This document shows, piece by piece, positions 1 through 11,060 of a stretch of 64,000 bases of DNA. The stretch covers positions 5,146,001-5,210,000 of the forward strand of contig JARFIW010001082.1 in assembly GCA_036346225.1 (NCBI GenBank), given 5' to 3'. Below the pieces are notes generated by a model that was not told the origin of the DNA, searched no databases, and was given only the letters and a program-made list of their open reading frames with translations. The position numbers were made by a program, and so were the translations under genes. Within the stretch, counting starts at the first letter, position 1. The number at the start of each line of letters is the position of its first letter. Origin of the DNA: Platerodrilus igneus (lineage: Eukaryota > Arthropoda > Insecta > Coleoptera > Lycidae).

Positions 1-765
1 CCTTACACTTGTATGTGCATTTCGAAATACCTCTCCACTTCTTCAAAGCTATTTTTAATTATATACTTAACCGACTTCAGATTTTTGCGAATATCTTCGA
101 TTTTGTAGAATTGGCAAACCTTTATGCGATTTATAAAGCAAACTGCACTCCTCAGAACTAACATTCCTGCTGAGTTACGTCCTACAAAATAATAAACGTT
201 ATACCCTGTGATTGCAATTTAAATCCACCTAAAGGACAATTTATAAGTGCCGTTAGAATTAAGTTTTTCACTAAATTAAAATTATAACAGAAATTAAATA
301 AAATGAAATTACTTTTATTAGCCTAATACCTATCTTATAATTTTAGTACTTATACTAAGCTGTGGTTTTACAATTATGTATGTATAGAAAATTGCAATTA
401 ACCTTCTTTGCAGGTAAACTCCTGCTGGGGATACTTTCGCGTTCTGGATTTAACTGACCCACTTAAATTGAATAAATAGGACTGTATGAGGGGAAGCGTA
501 CTATTTGTCAATGAGGTATGCCATTAAAATCTTGTAATTCATAAATCAATGGAGAAACTAAACGGGATATCTAACATGGATTGAATTTGGGAACTAATTT
601 TGCAGAAAACTTCTTATTGCGTGAGATAAGATATGGTTTTTCTTCCATACCTGTTCACCCAAGGTAAAGAAAATATTTTTCTTACGAAAATTGTAGTGGT
701 TTTTACTTTTTTTCTTAAGCTTAAACAAACTGTTTTTAACATCAGTATCGATAGAAGGTAACGAT
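1..765. other. unassigned left edge
   Basis: No open frame or motif that I recognise. The stretch lies downstream (in minus-strand sense) of the decayed gypsy integrase, so it may hold the rest of that element, but nothing in it proves this. Confidence 0.4.
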
Positions 766-2271
766 TATTGTCCAAACGTACTTTTTCATCAAATTTAATT
801 ACATTAGTTAATCACTAACAGAACGATAATAATTCATCAATTGGGATGTATTGTCTAAAAACTAAAAACCAATGTGAAAATTGAATAAGTTCAGACTTAG
901 AGGTAACGTAATGCTTGTGCAATTTTAAAGATATTTTCACCCCATTTAGAGTGGTCAGACTCAATAGGATGAGATTTGGGTAATGATGACACTACTAACT
1001 CTTTGTGTATAATTTATTTGGGAGTGAATTTTAGCATTAAACCAAATCTTTTCTACTTCATCAAAAGTCACAACATTTTGAAAGTCTTTAGAGATAAATT
1101 GGGGACGATTGCTGCAGAGATACTTTAGATAAGAAACACTTATAGTTCTAGAAATTTTATGATTGCAGCAGATGTTGTTTTAATTAAGGGTTGAACGAAA
1201 ATGAATTTGGAAATTCAATCTGTTACTACTAACAAATACTGATTGCTTCTTTTCGAACGAGTAAGTTGTCCTAATAGATAAAAAAAATTAACCAAAAAGG
1301 ATAAGATACTTTCTTAAATTTGCCCATTAAGCCAGGTTGGGTTTCTTGTAAGTTTTCTTGTGCGCCACAGACCTTGCAACTTATAACGTAGCGACAAATA
1401 GAACTTTTAAAGTACACCAGTAATATAAAACAGATATTTTAGCTAAAGTTTTACTTACACCTAGGTGAGCAGCTATAAGTCATTGTAGCACATTTTTAAA
1501 ATGCCATTACGATGTGAAGTAGGAACGACTAATTTCCATTCAGGAATATTTGAAGTTTTACGCGGAAAGGAAGAAACAAATTTATAATGTGTGTCAGAAT
1601 TACACAAAAGGTTGGGAAATTATTAGGGCATTTAGAAACTTTTTGTAACACAGAATACCAAGCATCTGGATGCAAGTTAAGGTTGTTTAAACAAACGACA
1701 CCACGAGATAAAGCATCAGATACGATATTTACTTTCTCTGGTCTATGATGAATAGTGAAGGAAAATTGAAATATACATATGTTCCGAGTTAGACGTACAA
1801 TGGTTTGTTTTAAGTTGTTTAATCAGGTGAGAGTTATAACAGTAAAATGAACTGAATTTTTCTATACCAAAGACAACACCTGATAATGCTCTTTCGGTGG
1901 CAGCATGTTTTTGAGCCGAAGAGATAATTGAAGAGAGATTTGGTAAGAAAATGGTCTTAAATCGATAGAAGGCATAAATTTTGAATTTCATAAACAACTA
2001 AGGATTAAATCTACTCAAGGTAATGGATATCCATCTGCAATGGTAACAAAATTGAGTTTACATTCATCGAAACAAAGTTGGTATTCTTCATTTTCTTAGA
2101 AACAAGAAGCGTTAGGCTTGAAGAGGGAAAGTTGGAGGATGATATGATGCAGGAAACAATAACTTAACCTATTTCAAAGTGTAAATGCTTTTGCATAACA
2201 GGTGAGAGAAAAAATTGATGTTTAAAGTGAATTGCGTTACCAGTAGAAATTATATGAGAGGCAGCACTCTT
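766..2271 (-). pseudogene. Ty3/gypsy Pol remnant, RT core deleted
   Basis: Decayed polyprotein of a Ty3/gypsy LTR retrotransposon, read on the minus strand across several frames. In order: the N-terminal edge of reverse transcriptase (ending in the TIADGYPLP-type motif, 2040-2270), then without the YxDD core an RNase H stretch (TERALSGVVFGIEKF, 1750-1995), the PEKVNIVSDALSRG linker (about 1690-1745), an HHCC integrase zinc-binding region (AAHLGVSKTLAKI, then CKVCGAQE, 1330-1500), and the integrase core (SNQYLLVVTD near 1230; RPQFISKDFQNV near 1080-1110). Stops and frameshifts occur throughout. Loss of the polymerase core between 1995 and 2040 is an internal deletion. The order of domains is that of Ty3/gypsy rather than BEL or copia, where integrase placement or motifs differ. 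It cannot encode a working enzyme. Confidence 0.85.
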
Positions 2272-2275
2272 TTAG

Positions 2276-2290
2276 TGGCGTCCAACGTGG
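2276..2290 (+). promoter_or_regulatory. primer-binding site, tRNA-Lys-like
   Basis: TGGCGTCCAACGTGG differs at one base from the tRNA-Lys(1,2) complement TGGCGCCCAACGTGG used as minus-strand primer site by many LTR retroelements. It lies about 90 bp before the Gag start at 2379, the expected place. No LTR precedes it; the inverted Pol fragment ends within a few bases instead. Confidence 0.7.
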
Positions 2291-2378
2291 ACTAGATTAA
2301 CTCGTCTGTAAATTAGAGATTCTCGTCTCGTAAGATTTATTGGTGTTTTTTTTTTGTGATATCAAATTAGTTTTCAGT

Positions 2379-4095
2379 ATGACTGATAGGATGAAAGAAG
2401 TTCGTGTGGGTTTGAGAGCTGAGGGAGTAGAAATTGCTTCTCAGGAAAGCGTTTATGTGGAAGAAACGAAAAAGGAGAATCCTGATGCCAAGAGTGTAGG
2501 AGAGATGCAATAATCAAAAATGATGGCTCTTTTATTAAGTCTAAATCAATAAATGCAGGAACAAAAAGAAAATATGAAAGAAATGATTGAAAAGAATGAG
2601 AAAGGCGTGACAGAAATGAGTGAAAGGAATGAGAAAGGCATGAAAGAAATGGGTGACAGGTTTGATAAAATTACTCAGGAGTTACGAGCAGGGTTTGGAG
2701 AAAAGATAGCAAGACTGGGGGAAAGTTTAAAATTAGAAAGTGAAAAGAATGAAAGAAAATTTAAAGAGATTTGTGAAAGACTAACGACGTGTTTAAAAGA
2801 AACTAACAAAACCATCGAAAAAATGAAGTTTGAAATTAGAGGAGAAGTAGTGCAAATTTTAGAGGATATGGATGATGTTAAAGAAGAAATAGTTCAAATA
2901 AAAGCGAATCACGAAGCAACTGAAAAAGAAATAAATGGGAAAATTAAAACATTAGATCAATAAGTAAATGAAATAGAGAGAAACTGCCAAGCTGGTTTTA
3001 AAACATTTAGAAATGATTTGGGAAATCTTAAATCAGACTTAGGAAGTAAGTTTGAGAATTTAGAAAATAGTGTTAAAAATGTTCATGTTGGGGAACCGAT
3101 GAGGTGGAGTCCAACTAGTGTTCCGTTTGAACAACACTCGAAATTTTATGGGGATAATAAACTTAACCCCAAAATATTTTTAAAGAACTTAAAAACTTTA
3201 ATACAAGGTAGCTAGGATGAGCAAACGAAGTTAAATATTGTAAGGTCCATGTTGAAGGGTAGTGCAGAAATGTGGTTTGGACTGATTGAAAGTGAGTTGA
3301 GTTCGTTTAAAGACTTCGAAATTAAATTTTAAAAATATTTCTGTGGAGACAACCAGCAATTTAAAGTGAGAGATAATTTATTGATGGGCAAATATAGAAG
3401 TGATGCAGGCATGACAAGGGAGTTGTATGCGATCAAGAAATTTAGCGTTGTCAAACAACCTGATCCGTCTTTAGAGGACAAGCAAATTATAAAGTATTTA
3501 GCAGGTCACTTCAAAGCTGAAGTCAGGTGAAATATCTTCAACGTTATGATTATATGGGTCAACCATGGAGAATCGAGACCAGACCAAGGAGCCACCCCAT
3601 GAACACATTTTGATTCCAGAGGAATAATGGACAGGAGAGATATCAGGGCAGACCATTTGAAAGGGGGGAATATGCAAAGAAATAATAGGAATAAAGGAAA
3701 TGTCATTAGGAGAGACGGGGAAGGGAGAATAATGAATCCCGTACCATTGAGAATAGAACCATAAACCAATGAAGGGAAATTAGGACAAACATACAACCAT
3801 ACTACCAACGAAAATAGAAGGACATACGCAGAAATAGTTAATCAGTCTGAAACGTCAAATAGGCAGGCTTTTTAGATGCAGACAAATCAAACGAGGAAAA
3901 TATAGAAATTAATAAATATGAACAAGTGCGTGAATTTATAAAATTTCAGTTGAAAAATGATGGAAAAGTTAATGAAAATAATTTACTACCTATAATAAAA
4001 TTGTGAGTAGAAGGAAGAGAGATAAAATTATTTTTAGAAGTAATTGATAGTGAACCATTTAAGACCGAAGTTTATGCATATAATGCAGAGTAATT
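2379..4095 (+). pseudogene. Ty3/gypsy Gag remnant
   Basis: Decayed Gag of an LTR retrotransposon. One frame stays open in sense from the ATG at 2379 to about 3530 except for several in-frame TAA/TAG stops (near 2512, 2551, 2961, 3213, 3330). The first 180 residues are charged and helical with 11-residue repeats around EKNEKG and look like a coiled coil. They are followed by a capsid-like segment (SKFYGDNKLNPKIFLKN near 3140; MLKGSAEMWFGLIES near 3250; GDNQQFKVRDNLLMGKY near 3350) of the retrotransposon Gag type. Beyond 3540 the frame shifts, and only a weak protease-like stretch (VEGREIKLFLEVID near 4010) can be followed. No zinc knuckle is seen. It follows a tRNA-Lys-like primer site, so it belongs to a plus-strand element; its relation to the inverted Pol upstream is discussed in the findings. 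Confidence 0.75.
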
Positions 4096-4865
4096 GAAAG
4101 CTGTGTGATTTAAAAGTAACGTAAGTAGGCTACATAGGGAAAGTCTAGACGATATATTTTACGACGTGATCAGTATAGTTGAGTAGTTGCTGGGAAATCT
4201 TCGAGAAAATTTTATACCTCATATTTTTCTATGATTGTGTTAGTTTAGAGAGGAATGTACTATAATACGATGAGCTATGTATGATAATTTTGTTTGAGAT
4301 GAAACTTGATGAGACTGTGTAAATATGAAAAAGTTAGAAATATAGAATAGATATGTTAAATTATAGATGATATTAGGATAGAGTTAAGGAAAGTTTGATT
4401 AATTATAATATAGAAATAGGTGGATTGTTAAAAGAAGAAAAGCCATAGTATCAAAAAGATTATGTGCGTGTATTATAAAGCTTATAGAAATAGTTGTAGA
4501 TAGTAAGTAGTTAGAAATAAAAATAGTAAAATTACTCATATATTTACTCATAATGCAGATTTCAAATTTTATATTTTGGTTTGGGGGAAATGACGTGATA
4601 AGGGGTCACAAGAAGTCATTAAACCCAAATTCTACAAATAAATCCCACCAAAATATAAAAAGATTTGGAAGGAATAGAAATTTCAGAAAATTTATGTTTA
4701 TACCCTGTATAATACAAGCTTACTTTTTGCTAGGCGAAAATGATATTCCGTGTGTATAAATATTTACGCTGTATAATTTAAGCATATTGTAAATACATAG
4801 CAATTAATGTGCAATAGCGAAAAATCGAATGTACTTATAGCTTATAATTCACCAATGTATGACAC
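4096..4865. other. no recognisable gene
   Basis: AT-rich sequence after the Gag remnant, with stops in all frames. It may be residual internal sequence of the same element, but I see no motif. Confidence 0.4.
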
Positions 4866-5486
4866 TTGTACGGTTTTTACCAATTTGACTGTAAAAAAAT
4901 GATAATTTTAGGTGTACCAAAATTTTTAGATACGAGCCTGCGCTGTTTATTGCATTTTACTACGGAGTATGGTATTACAGCAAAAAAAAATTACATTTTC
5001 TAACTGATTATTATTATTATTAAGTTTAATTAAAGTTGTTAATTTTTCTATTGTTACTGAAAAAAATTTAGAATTATTTTAGTAGATGCTTACAAAGTGC
5101 TCCGTTATCACTAATACTTAAATTTCACCCCTTTATTTGATGAACTGAAAAAAGGCGCACAGACTTTTAACGGTGTCGATAGACGCTCTGTTAGATTAGA
5201 AACAAATTCCATTCTAAAGAGGTGACATTTATATATTGGTGATAACGAAGGACTTTTTCAGCATCAATTAAAGTAATTCTAAATTTTCTTTTTGTCTCAG
5301 GAACAATAGAAAAATTAACAATTTTAATTAAAATTCATAAGTTAGTCAGTTAGAAAACGTAATTCTTTTTTTGGTAAAATGCTGTACCCCTTGATCGAAT
5401 GCAATAAAAAGCACAGGTTCGTATATAGAAATTTCCGTAGAGTGAAATTATTTTTTCTATACAGTCAAATTGGTAAAACCGTACAA
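4866..5486. repeat. long imperfect palindrome, MITE or foldback-like
   Basis: Two arms of roughly 275 bp (4866-5142 and 5212-5486) are imperfect reverse complements around a spacer of about 70 bp. The outer ends read TTGTACGGTTTTTACC on the left and its near complement on the right, and matching continues inward (for example TTTTCTAACTGA and GTTAATTTTTCTATTGTT in both arms). There is no coding sequence. Such a structure fits a non-autonomous foldback or MITE-type element; no clear target duplication is visible. Confidence 0.75.
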
Positions 5487-5825
5487 ATATTTAGATGGTT
5501 AATTAGAAGTTAAAAGTACTTTTGAAATTTAAAAAATTTAAAATCCAGGTCGGTGTTTAAAAATTTGAAGTTGATGATGGTCCTAAGGAGACGAAACATG
5601 TAATCAAAATGCTAATAAGTTTCACCTAGCATTCCGAATTTAAAACAAAAAAAGAATTCCTTTACCATTTTTTTGACAACTTAAAAATATAGAAGCTCGA
5701 AGCAAAAAATGAAAATTGAAGTTTTCTATTTTTCAGTTCCGATTTGAGAACGGTGCAAGATATAAATTTTCTTTTGTATTCTTGTTGTTCTCATAAATAG
5801 GCCTTTCTTTCCCCATTTAACTGAA
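5487..5825. other. no recognisable gene
   Basis: AT-rich spacer between two palindromic repeats; nothing recognised. Confidence 0.4.
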
Positions 5826-6085
5826 TATGTAGCTCAAATAGAACTAATATTTGCTTAGCAATTATAAAACAATTATTTGATGGTGTCTTAAGGGGAAAAA
5901 CATCCATTGGCCTTTTGGACCTCGCCAGAATGGAATGGTTTCGTTAGCGTTAAAAACTACGCCATTCTGACAACGTCCAAAATGCCAAAAGCAAGTCAAT
6001 AGATGTTATTTTCCCCTTATAACACGATCAAGCAATTGTTTCGTATTGGCTATACAAATATTACTTCGATTTGCATAGAGGTAAG
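5826..6085. repeat. second palindrome (about 260 bp)
   Basis: Arms at about 5826-5934 and 5960-6085 are imperfect reverse complements with a spacer of about 25-30 bp. Shared blocks include AAGGGGAAAA, CATCTATTG/CATCCATTG, TTTTGGAC and CAGAATGG. It has no coding sequence and differs in sequence from the palindrome at 4866-5486. It is a candidate short foldback element. Confidence 0.65.
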
Positions 6086-8465
6086 TTCGATTAGTGGATT
6101 TACAGATATATCTTATACACTTTGTATATGTTATGATAGAACTAAGGGAGGAGGCATAAAGGGACTGCAAGAATCAGGGAGAGATTATTAAGAAGCCGAG
6201 TTCATGGAGTATCAGTGCAGAAAAGATTAATTTTAGAAAAAATGGGGTCAAAGGTAGTATTTAGAAAGGGTAAGTTATTGTGATTTAAAGAGATTGGTTA
6301 GTATTACGAAGGAGATAGCTTAAGATTGGGGGAATTGATTTCAAGCATAGACGTCCATTTGTAAATATTTAAATTAAGAGAAATTTGTACATATTTGTAC
6401 ATTGTAAACATAGTATAGATATAGATAATGATATTGGGGTAACCAAAGGGTGTAGGTAATGTAGTTAGGTGTGCACGGGGAGGTTATATTTTAAAGGTCA
6501 AGAATTGTATGTGGGTAGATGATTAAAGGCTAATGAGATGTAGTTTTTATATAAACAAAGATAGGAATTGTGGTATATGAAAATGAAGTAACCGGGGAAA
6601 CAGTCTTTTTGATAGTTAGGTGTTGTTAAATTTTGAAAAGAAAAATAGAAATTTTTCTAAAATTTAGATAATTTTCAAAAGGAAATGCTAATAGAATGTG
6701 GACTAATATTTTATTGTTAATGAAGGTTGTGCATGATAGATACAAAACCAAATTATTTGGAATATATTAATTTGCCTGCAATTGGGAAAAGTTATTGTTT
6801 GTAGTAGTACTAGTACTAGAATACCACGTTCTTTAAATAAGCACCAGCAAGATTTATGTAAAGCAGAGTCATCAGAAAGAAAGAAACCAACCACGGGCCA
6901 ACAAAATAAAAGGAACGAATAATGCAATTAACCATACTTGTAGAGTAGTTTAGTAATATAATGAAAGATCAATTAATTAATTTTGCCATTATTAATTACC
7001 TTATTCTGTGAAACGAATATAATACGAACGCGGGTTAATCAAATTCATAACTTTAACAAAAGCTACATTTTGATAAAAATTTTAAATATATTAGACAGTT
7101 GTTATAATTGACGGATGACTTGGAAATATTGCACTATTTACAACACACTAAAAGCACTTGCACCTACAGGTTTTAAAAACGAAGAGAACGTGCTGGAAAC
7201 AGCTATCTACCTGACATCAACGACAGAGAAAGAAAGAACTTCTGGAAGCCATTCACGAGTGCAAGAGAAAAATCGTATTGGTAGATATATTAACATAGGT
7301 TGTACATTTGCTCTCAATGAAATCGCATTGACTAAGTTTGAAACGAATTCAAAATTCCTAATGTAAGAACGTGTACACTGACCTTCCAGAATAATCAATA
7401 TAATCGAGTACTAAAGTGGAACATAAGGTGAATGATTAAATAGCTGAAGGGATAGAATCGTGAAAACAATTAACTAGAGCAATAAATCTTGAATATTCAT
7501 AATATAAAGTAAAACGACGTCAACTATATCATAGCTCGAGGTTATAAATCGACAAACCTTTAAATGTTGCATCGCACGCCTCTGAAAAAGAATCAATTAC
7601 AAGATTCGGGATTAATTTAGAAAATTCTAGATTCCTACGTCACAAAGAAGTTTGTCCTTATGAACCCAATAGAAGGCGACAATGGGATCAGTTGCTATTC
7701 AAACGTCACCACGCTAAACTGATATTACGTAGTATTTAGTAATGAAGTTATTATAGCAGACACAATTTAAATTGATGATTTTAAAAGTTCATTATAACTC
7801 GGAAGGGAGTACATAATTAATTACAATGCTTTTAAAAATGGAAATAAAGAATTAAGAATTAATGGAAACTACCGTACGAATCTCTTTAAATGAAATGGCT
7901 TGTTACACGTCATACGAAGCAATTTGCGTGGAAAGGCCTACTTGTAAAACAATATGAGTGATTTTGGGAGTTGTATTGAGAATTATAGTTTAGAAGAAAA
8001 TAATAACAAACAGATTTTCGCAGTAACAAAATTATTTTGTATAAAATTTAGAAAAATATTAATTAGTTAAGTTATGTGATAAGATGTATTAGTTTTGTGT
8101 GCAAGTCTTTGTGTGAGAGTTGTATGAACAAGTCTATAATTTGATTTGAAAAGTGCTAGGTCTGCGGTGCAGGTTTTGCAGTGTATAAATCAGTAATTAA
8201 ACCTAACTGTCAGATCCATTCTGAACGGACCACCACCTTGACGACGTTCTAAAGTACTGGAACAGGTAGAATGGCTTGCGCGTTTCAATGAGCTAAAAAG
8301 CCGACCTATAGGAATAATTAAATTAGTGGTGTCTTTAATGAGGAACCAGACTAAGACAGGTCCCCGAAAGAGAGCAGCAGCTTTTTCGGTACTTAGAGTG
8401 GAAAAGACCATAGGGGTCGGTATGACATTCTAAGACACACTACTGCGATGTGGAAGACATTATAA
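6086..8465. other. no recognisable gene
   Basis: AT-rich, only short open frames (the longest about 83 codons at 7115-7366), none with a motif or codon pattern I recognise. Probably old repeat sequence. Confidence 0.4.
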
Positions 8466-9206
8466 TTTGAATAAGAGCCGCTATGCTTGCGACCAAGTCC
8501 CCAATGCTCCACCAGAAGGTACTACATTGGATGTGGAAGGCAACGGGAAACCACCACATTACCTCACAAGTACACTGCGTACAGAAATTGTTAAACATGA
8601 TGGCATCCTCTTGGGTAAAAAATTCCGGAGGTAAAATAGTCCCCCATTCGGATCTCCGGGAGGGGACTATTTCGGGGGTGTGATCCGAAAGAATAGAAAA
8701 AGTCCGTGAACATTCTGCGAGTCGGAGCGTGGAATGTCAGAAGTATGAAACACGTAGGTAAGCTAGAGAACCTGAAACTCGAAATGGATAGGTTAGCACT
8801 AGGCATAGTAGGAATTAGCGAAGTCCGCTGGCCTGAGGTGGGGGATTTTTGGAGTGGAGACTTTAGGGTAATTCATACAGGATCAGTAAAAGGAAATTCG
8901 GGTGTGGGGATAGTTATGCGAAAAAAGACGACGTGTAGAAAACTACTTACAATAGAACCAAAGAGTACTCATGGTTAGATTTGAATCTAAACCAGTAAAT
9001 ACAGTAATAATACAAGTATACATACCCACCTCTAGCTACAGTGAGGAAGAGGTAGAGGCGATCTACAAAGATATAGAAGACATACTAAGATACGTAAAAG
9101 GACATGAAAATTTAATAATTACGGGGGATTTTAATGCAGTGGTAGGTGAGGGTAGGTAAGGAGCGATAGTAGGTTTATTTGGTTTAGGCATGCGAAATGA
9201 CAGGGG
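8466..9206 (+). mobile_element. RTE-type LINE, 5' fragment
   Basis: 5' leader and endonuclease part of an RTE-clade non-LTR retrotransposon. The leader shares the block GGATCTCCGGGAGGGG and the neighbouring CCGGAGGTAAAAT with the leader of the longer RTE copy on the minus strand (35050-35120), which proves they are the same family. The fragment stops inside the endonuclease at about 9206, where a primer-site-like repeat and microsatellite begin. The true 5' end is not certain and could lie as far left as about 8180. Confidence 0.75.
8706..9206 (+). pseudogene. RTE endonuclease, truncated
   Basis: N-terminal part of the apurinic-type endonuclease that nicks target DNA during LINE integration. 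Visible motifs: GAWNVRSM at the start, GISEVRWPEVGDFWSGD, SGVGIVM, then (after a frameshift near 8970) VNTVIIQVYIPTSSYSEEEVE and NLIITGDFNAVVGEG. These match the insect RTE proteins often annotated as craniofacial development protein 2-like. A change of frame near 8970 and a stop near 9157 break it, and the rest of endonuclease and all of reverse transcriptase are missing. The closest relative in the window is the minus-strand copy at 34452-35024. Confidence 0.85.
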
Positions 9207-9268
9207 TATTTCACAACAGTATTTAGGACGGCCCATCGTTGGGGCTTGAAAACAGGAATAATTTCTCG

Positions 9269-9306
<38 letters not shown>

Positions 9307-9400
9307 TATATATATATATTATATATATATATGTGTGTGTGTGTATGTGTGTGTGTGTGTGTGTGCATGTGCGTGTGCGTGTGCGTGTGCGTGTGCGTGT
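9207..9400 (+). repeat. primer-site repeat fragment plus TA/TG microsatellite
   Basis: 9209-9269 carries CACAACAG followed by GGACGGCCCATCGTTGGGGC, the same motif found at the ends of the 2.1-kb units at 11.1 and 15.2 kb. It is followed by (TA)n at about 9270-9330 and (TG)n/(TGCG)n to about 9400. The short open frames here, rich in Ile-Tyr or Cys-Val, are products of the simple repeat. Confidence 0.75.
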
Positions 9401-11003
9401 AGGTATACATACATATACATTTTCCTACCAAGTCGAGATCATTTAAATGCCCTAATAAACGCTTTAAGTTGACATGCAGTGTCGACTGTTTTATTAACTG
9501 TTGCAGTTTATTGATTAATGGAAATTTAAATATAAATTGTTGCATCAAGAAATATTTTAATTATACAAATGTTAGATAAAGTGTGAAACTTAAATTTGGT
9601 ATTTCAAATATACCCATTATGAAACTTTTAAGAGAACCTCTGAAAATAGTTTTTGCGCAGAGGATTATAGTAACGTACAAGATTAAGAGTGTAATCCTTA
9701 TTCTATCCTCAGAAAACATCCCTGAAAAAAACTTAAGAAACGCATTGTTACCAAATATTATCTTTCTTATAATATTATCTTTCTTTGAGATGAAATTTAA
9801 TGCCATGTGTCCAGTGTGTGGCTTTTGTCATGCCATGGCCTCCTATCGACGATGATTATCTATAGCAGCACAAATAAGCTCATGTAAATTATCTAAGTAA
9901 ATTATTTAATTATGATAATTAAATCTAAAAAATTTGTCAAGAAAAGTTTATTAGTGCGTTTTTTAATTTAGAGAAATGCGGATGATCAGATGGTTTTGCG
10001 ATAATTTATGTATTATTTAGTAACCTTATCCTAGCTGAAAATATGTACTTTGAAAACGGTTTGCAAGAATAATAAACCTATGCAAACTTTACAATCTTAA
10101 TAATAGAGAATTCATCATTCAAAATCTTTTAGATATCAAATTTTTAAATCCTTATTCTGAGATCGTAATTTCAATAGATGCTTACATTTAATTTGAGCAC
10201 TCATAGCAAAGGGTTATAATGCCCAGAACCTCATCCGTCATCCCTCTTCATCGAGCAATCGTGGCTTTCGTGACAAATAGCGGCTTTGAGATAGCACGAC
10301 ATAGGCCACTTGACTTATTTCAGCGTTCCTGAAATTTCCTTCATTAAATGCAAGCGTTAAGTAAACATTATATGAAACGATGCAATGTATTAAAGCGGAG
10401 TTCTTAATGATAACATACACAAACCAAAACTTAATTTTTGTGTATCAACGTGAATTTTCAAAACATAAATTCGAAATAATCTTGTAACTCGCTTTTACTA
10501 TTAACGGTTAAGACTATTCCATCGCTAAAATACGAAATCAAACCACACGTTTTATCCTTATTAATTCGGCACAGATTGATGATAAAACAAAAAGGGAATC
10601 AAATCTCTTTAGGAAGCAAAAACAAATCCCTGAATTTAATTAATGACGTTTTGAGAAGGAATGCTTTGTGCCGCCTCGGACTGAGTGGTCATAGCTTTCG
10701 GCCTTTGAAAGCGTTTGTCTAAGCAATCAATTCAATTACTCTAGAATGACTACGAAGGTTCTCCGTTTGACATGCCACATACCTTTTCAACGATCTCGCA
10801 TTTCTCCTAATATTTATACCAACACATTGGTAAGATAGAATTACTATATTGACAGTTTTGCACTTCATATATAAGTAAACGTGTGCAAACATTTAAAGAA
10901 ATATACTTTGAACCTTATACTATTAATTACATTAATCGCATGATATTTAAATGACGTACGATTAATAGAGGCACAAATATCTCATGGTTCAATACGCACA
11001 TTG

Positions 11004-11006
<3 letters not shown>
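9401..11006. other. no recognisable gene
   Basis: AT-rich sequence with short open frames on both strands (up to 90 codons near 9583-9855) and no motif. Nothing supports a gene. Confidence 0.4.

Positions 11007-11059
<53 letters not shown>
11007..11059. repeat. (AT)n microsatellite
   Basis: Uninterrupted AT run of about 50 bp directly abutting the unit that begins at 11060; the same type of run bounds the other units at 15319 and 19558. Confidence 0.95.

Positions 11060-11060
<1 letters not shown>

Noticed and set aside
9246..9548. Open frames rich in Ile-Tyr, Val-Arg or Thr-His on both strands
   Set aside because: They are translations of the TA/TG microsatellite.
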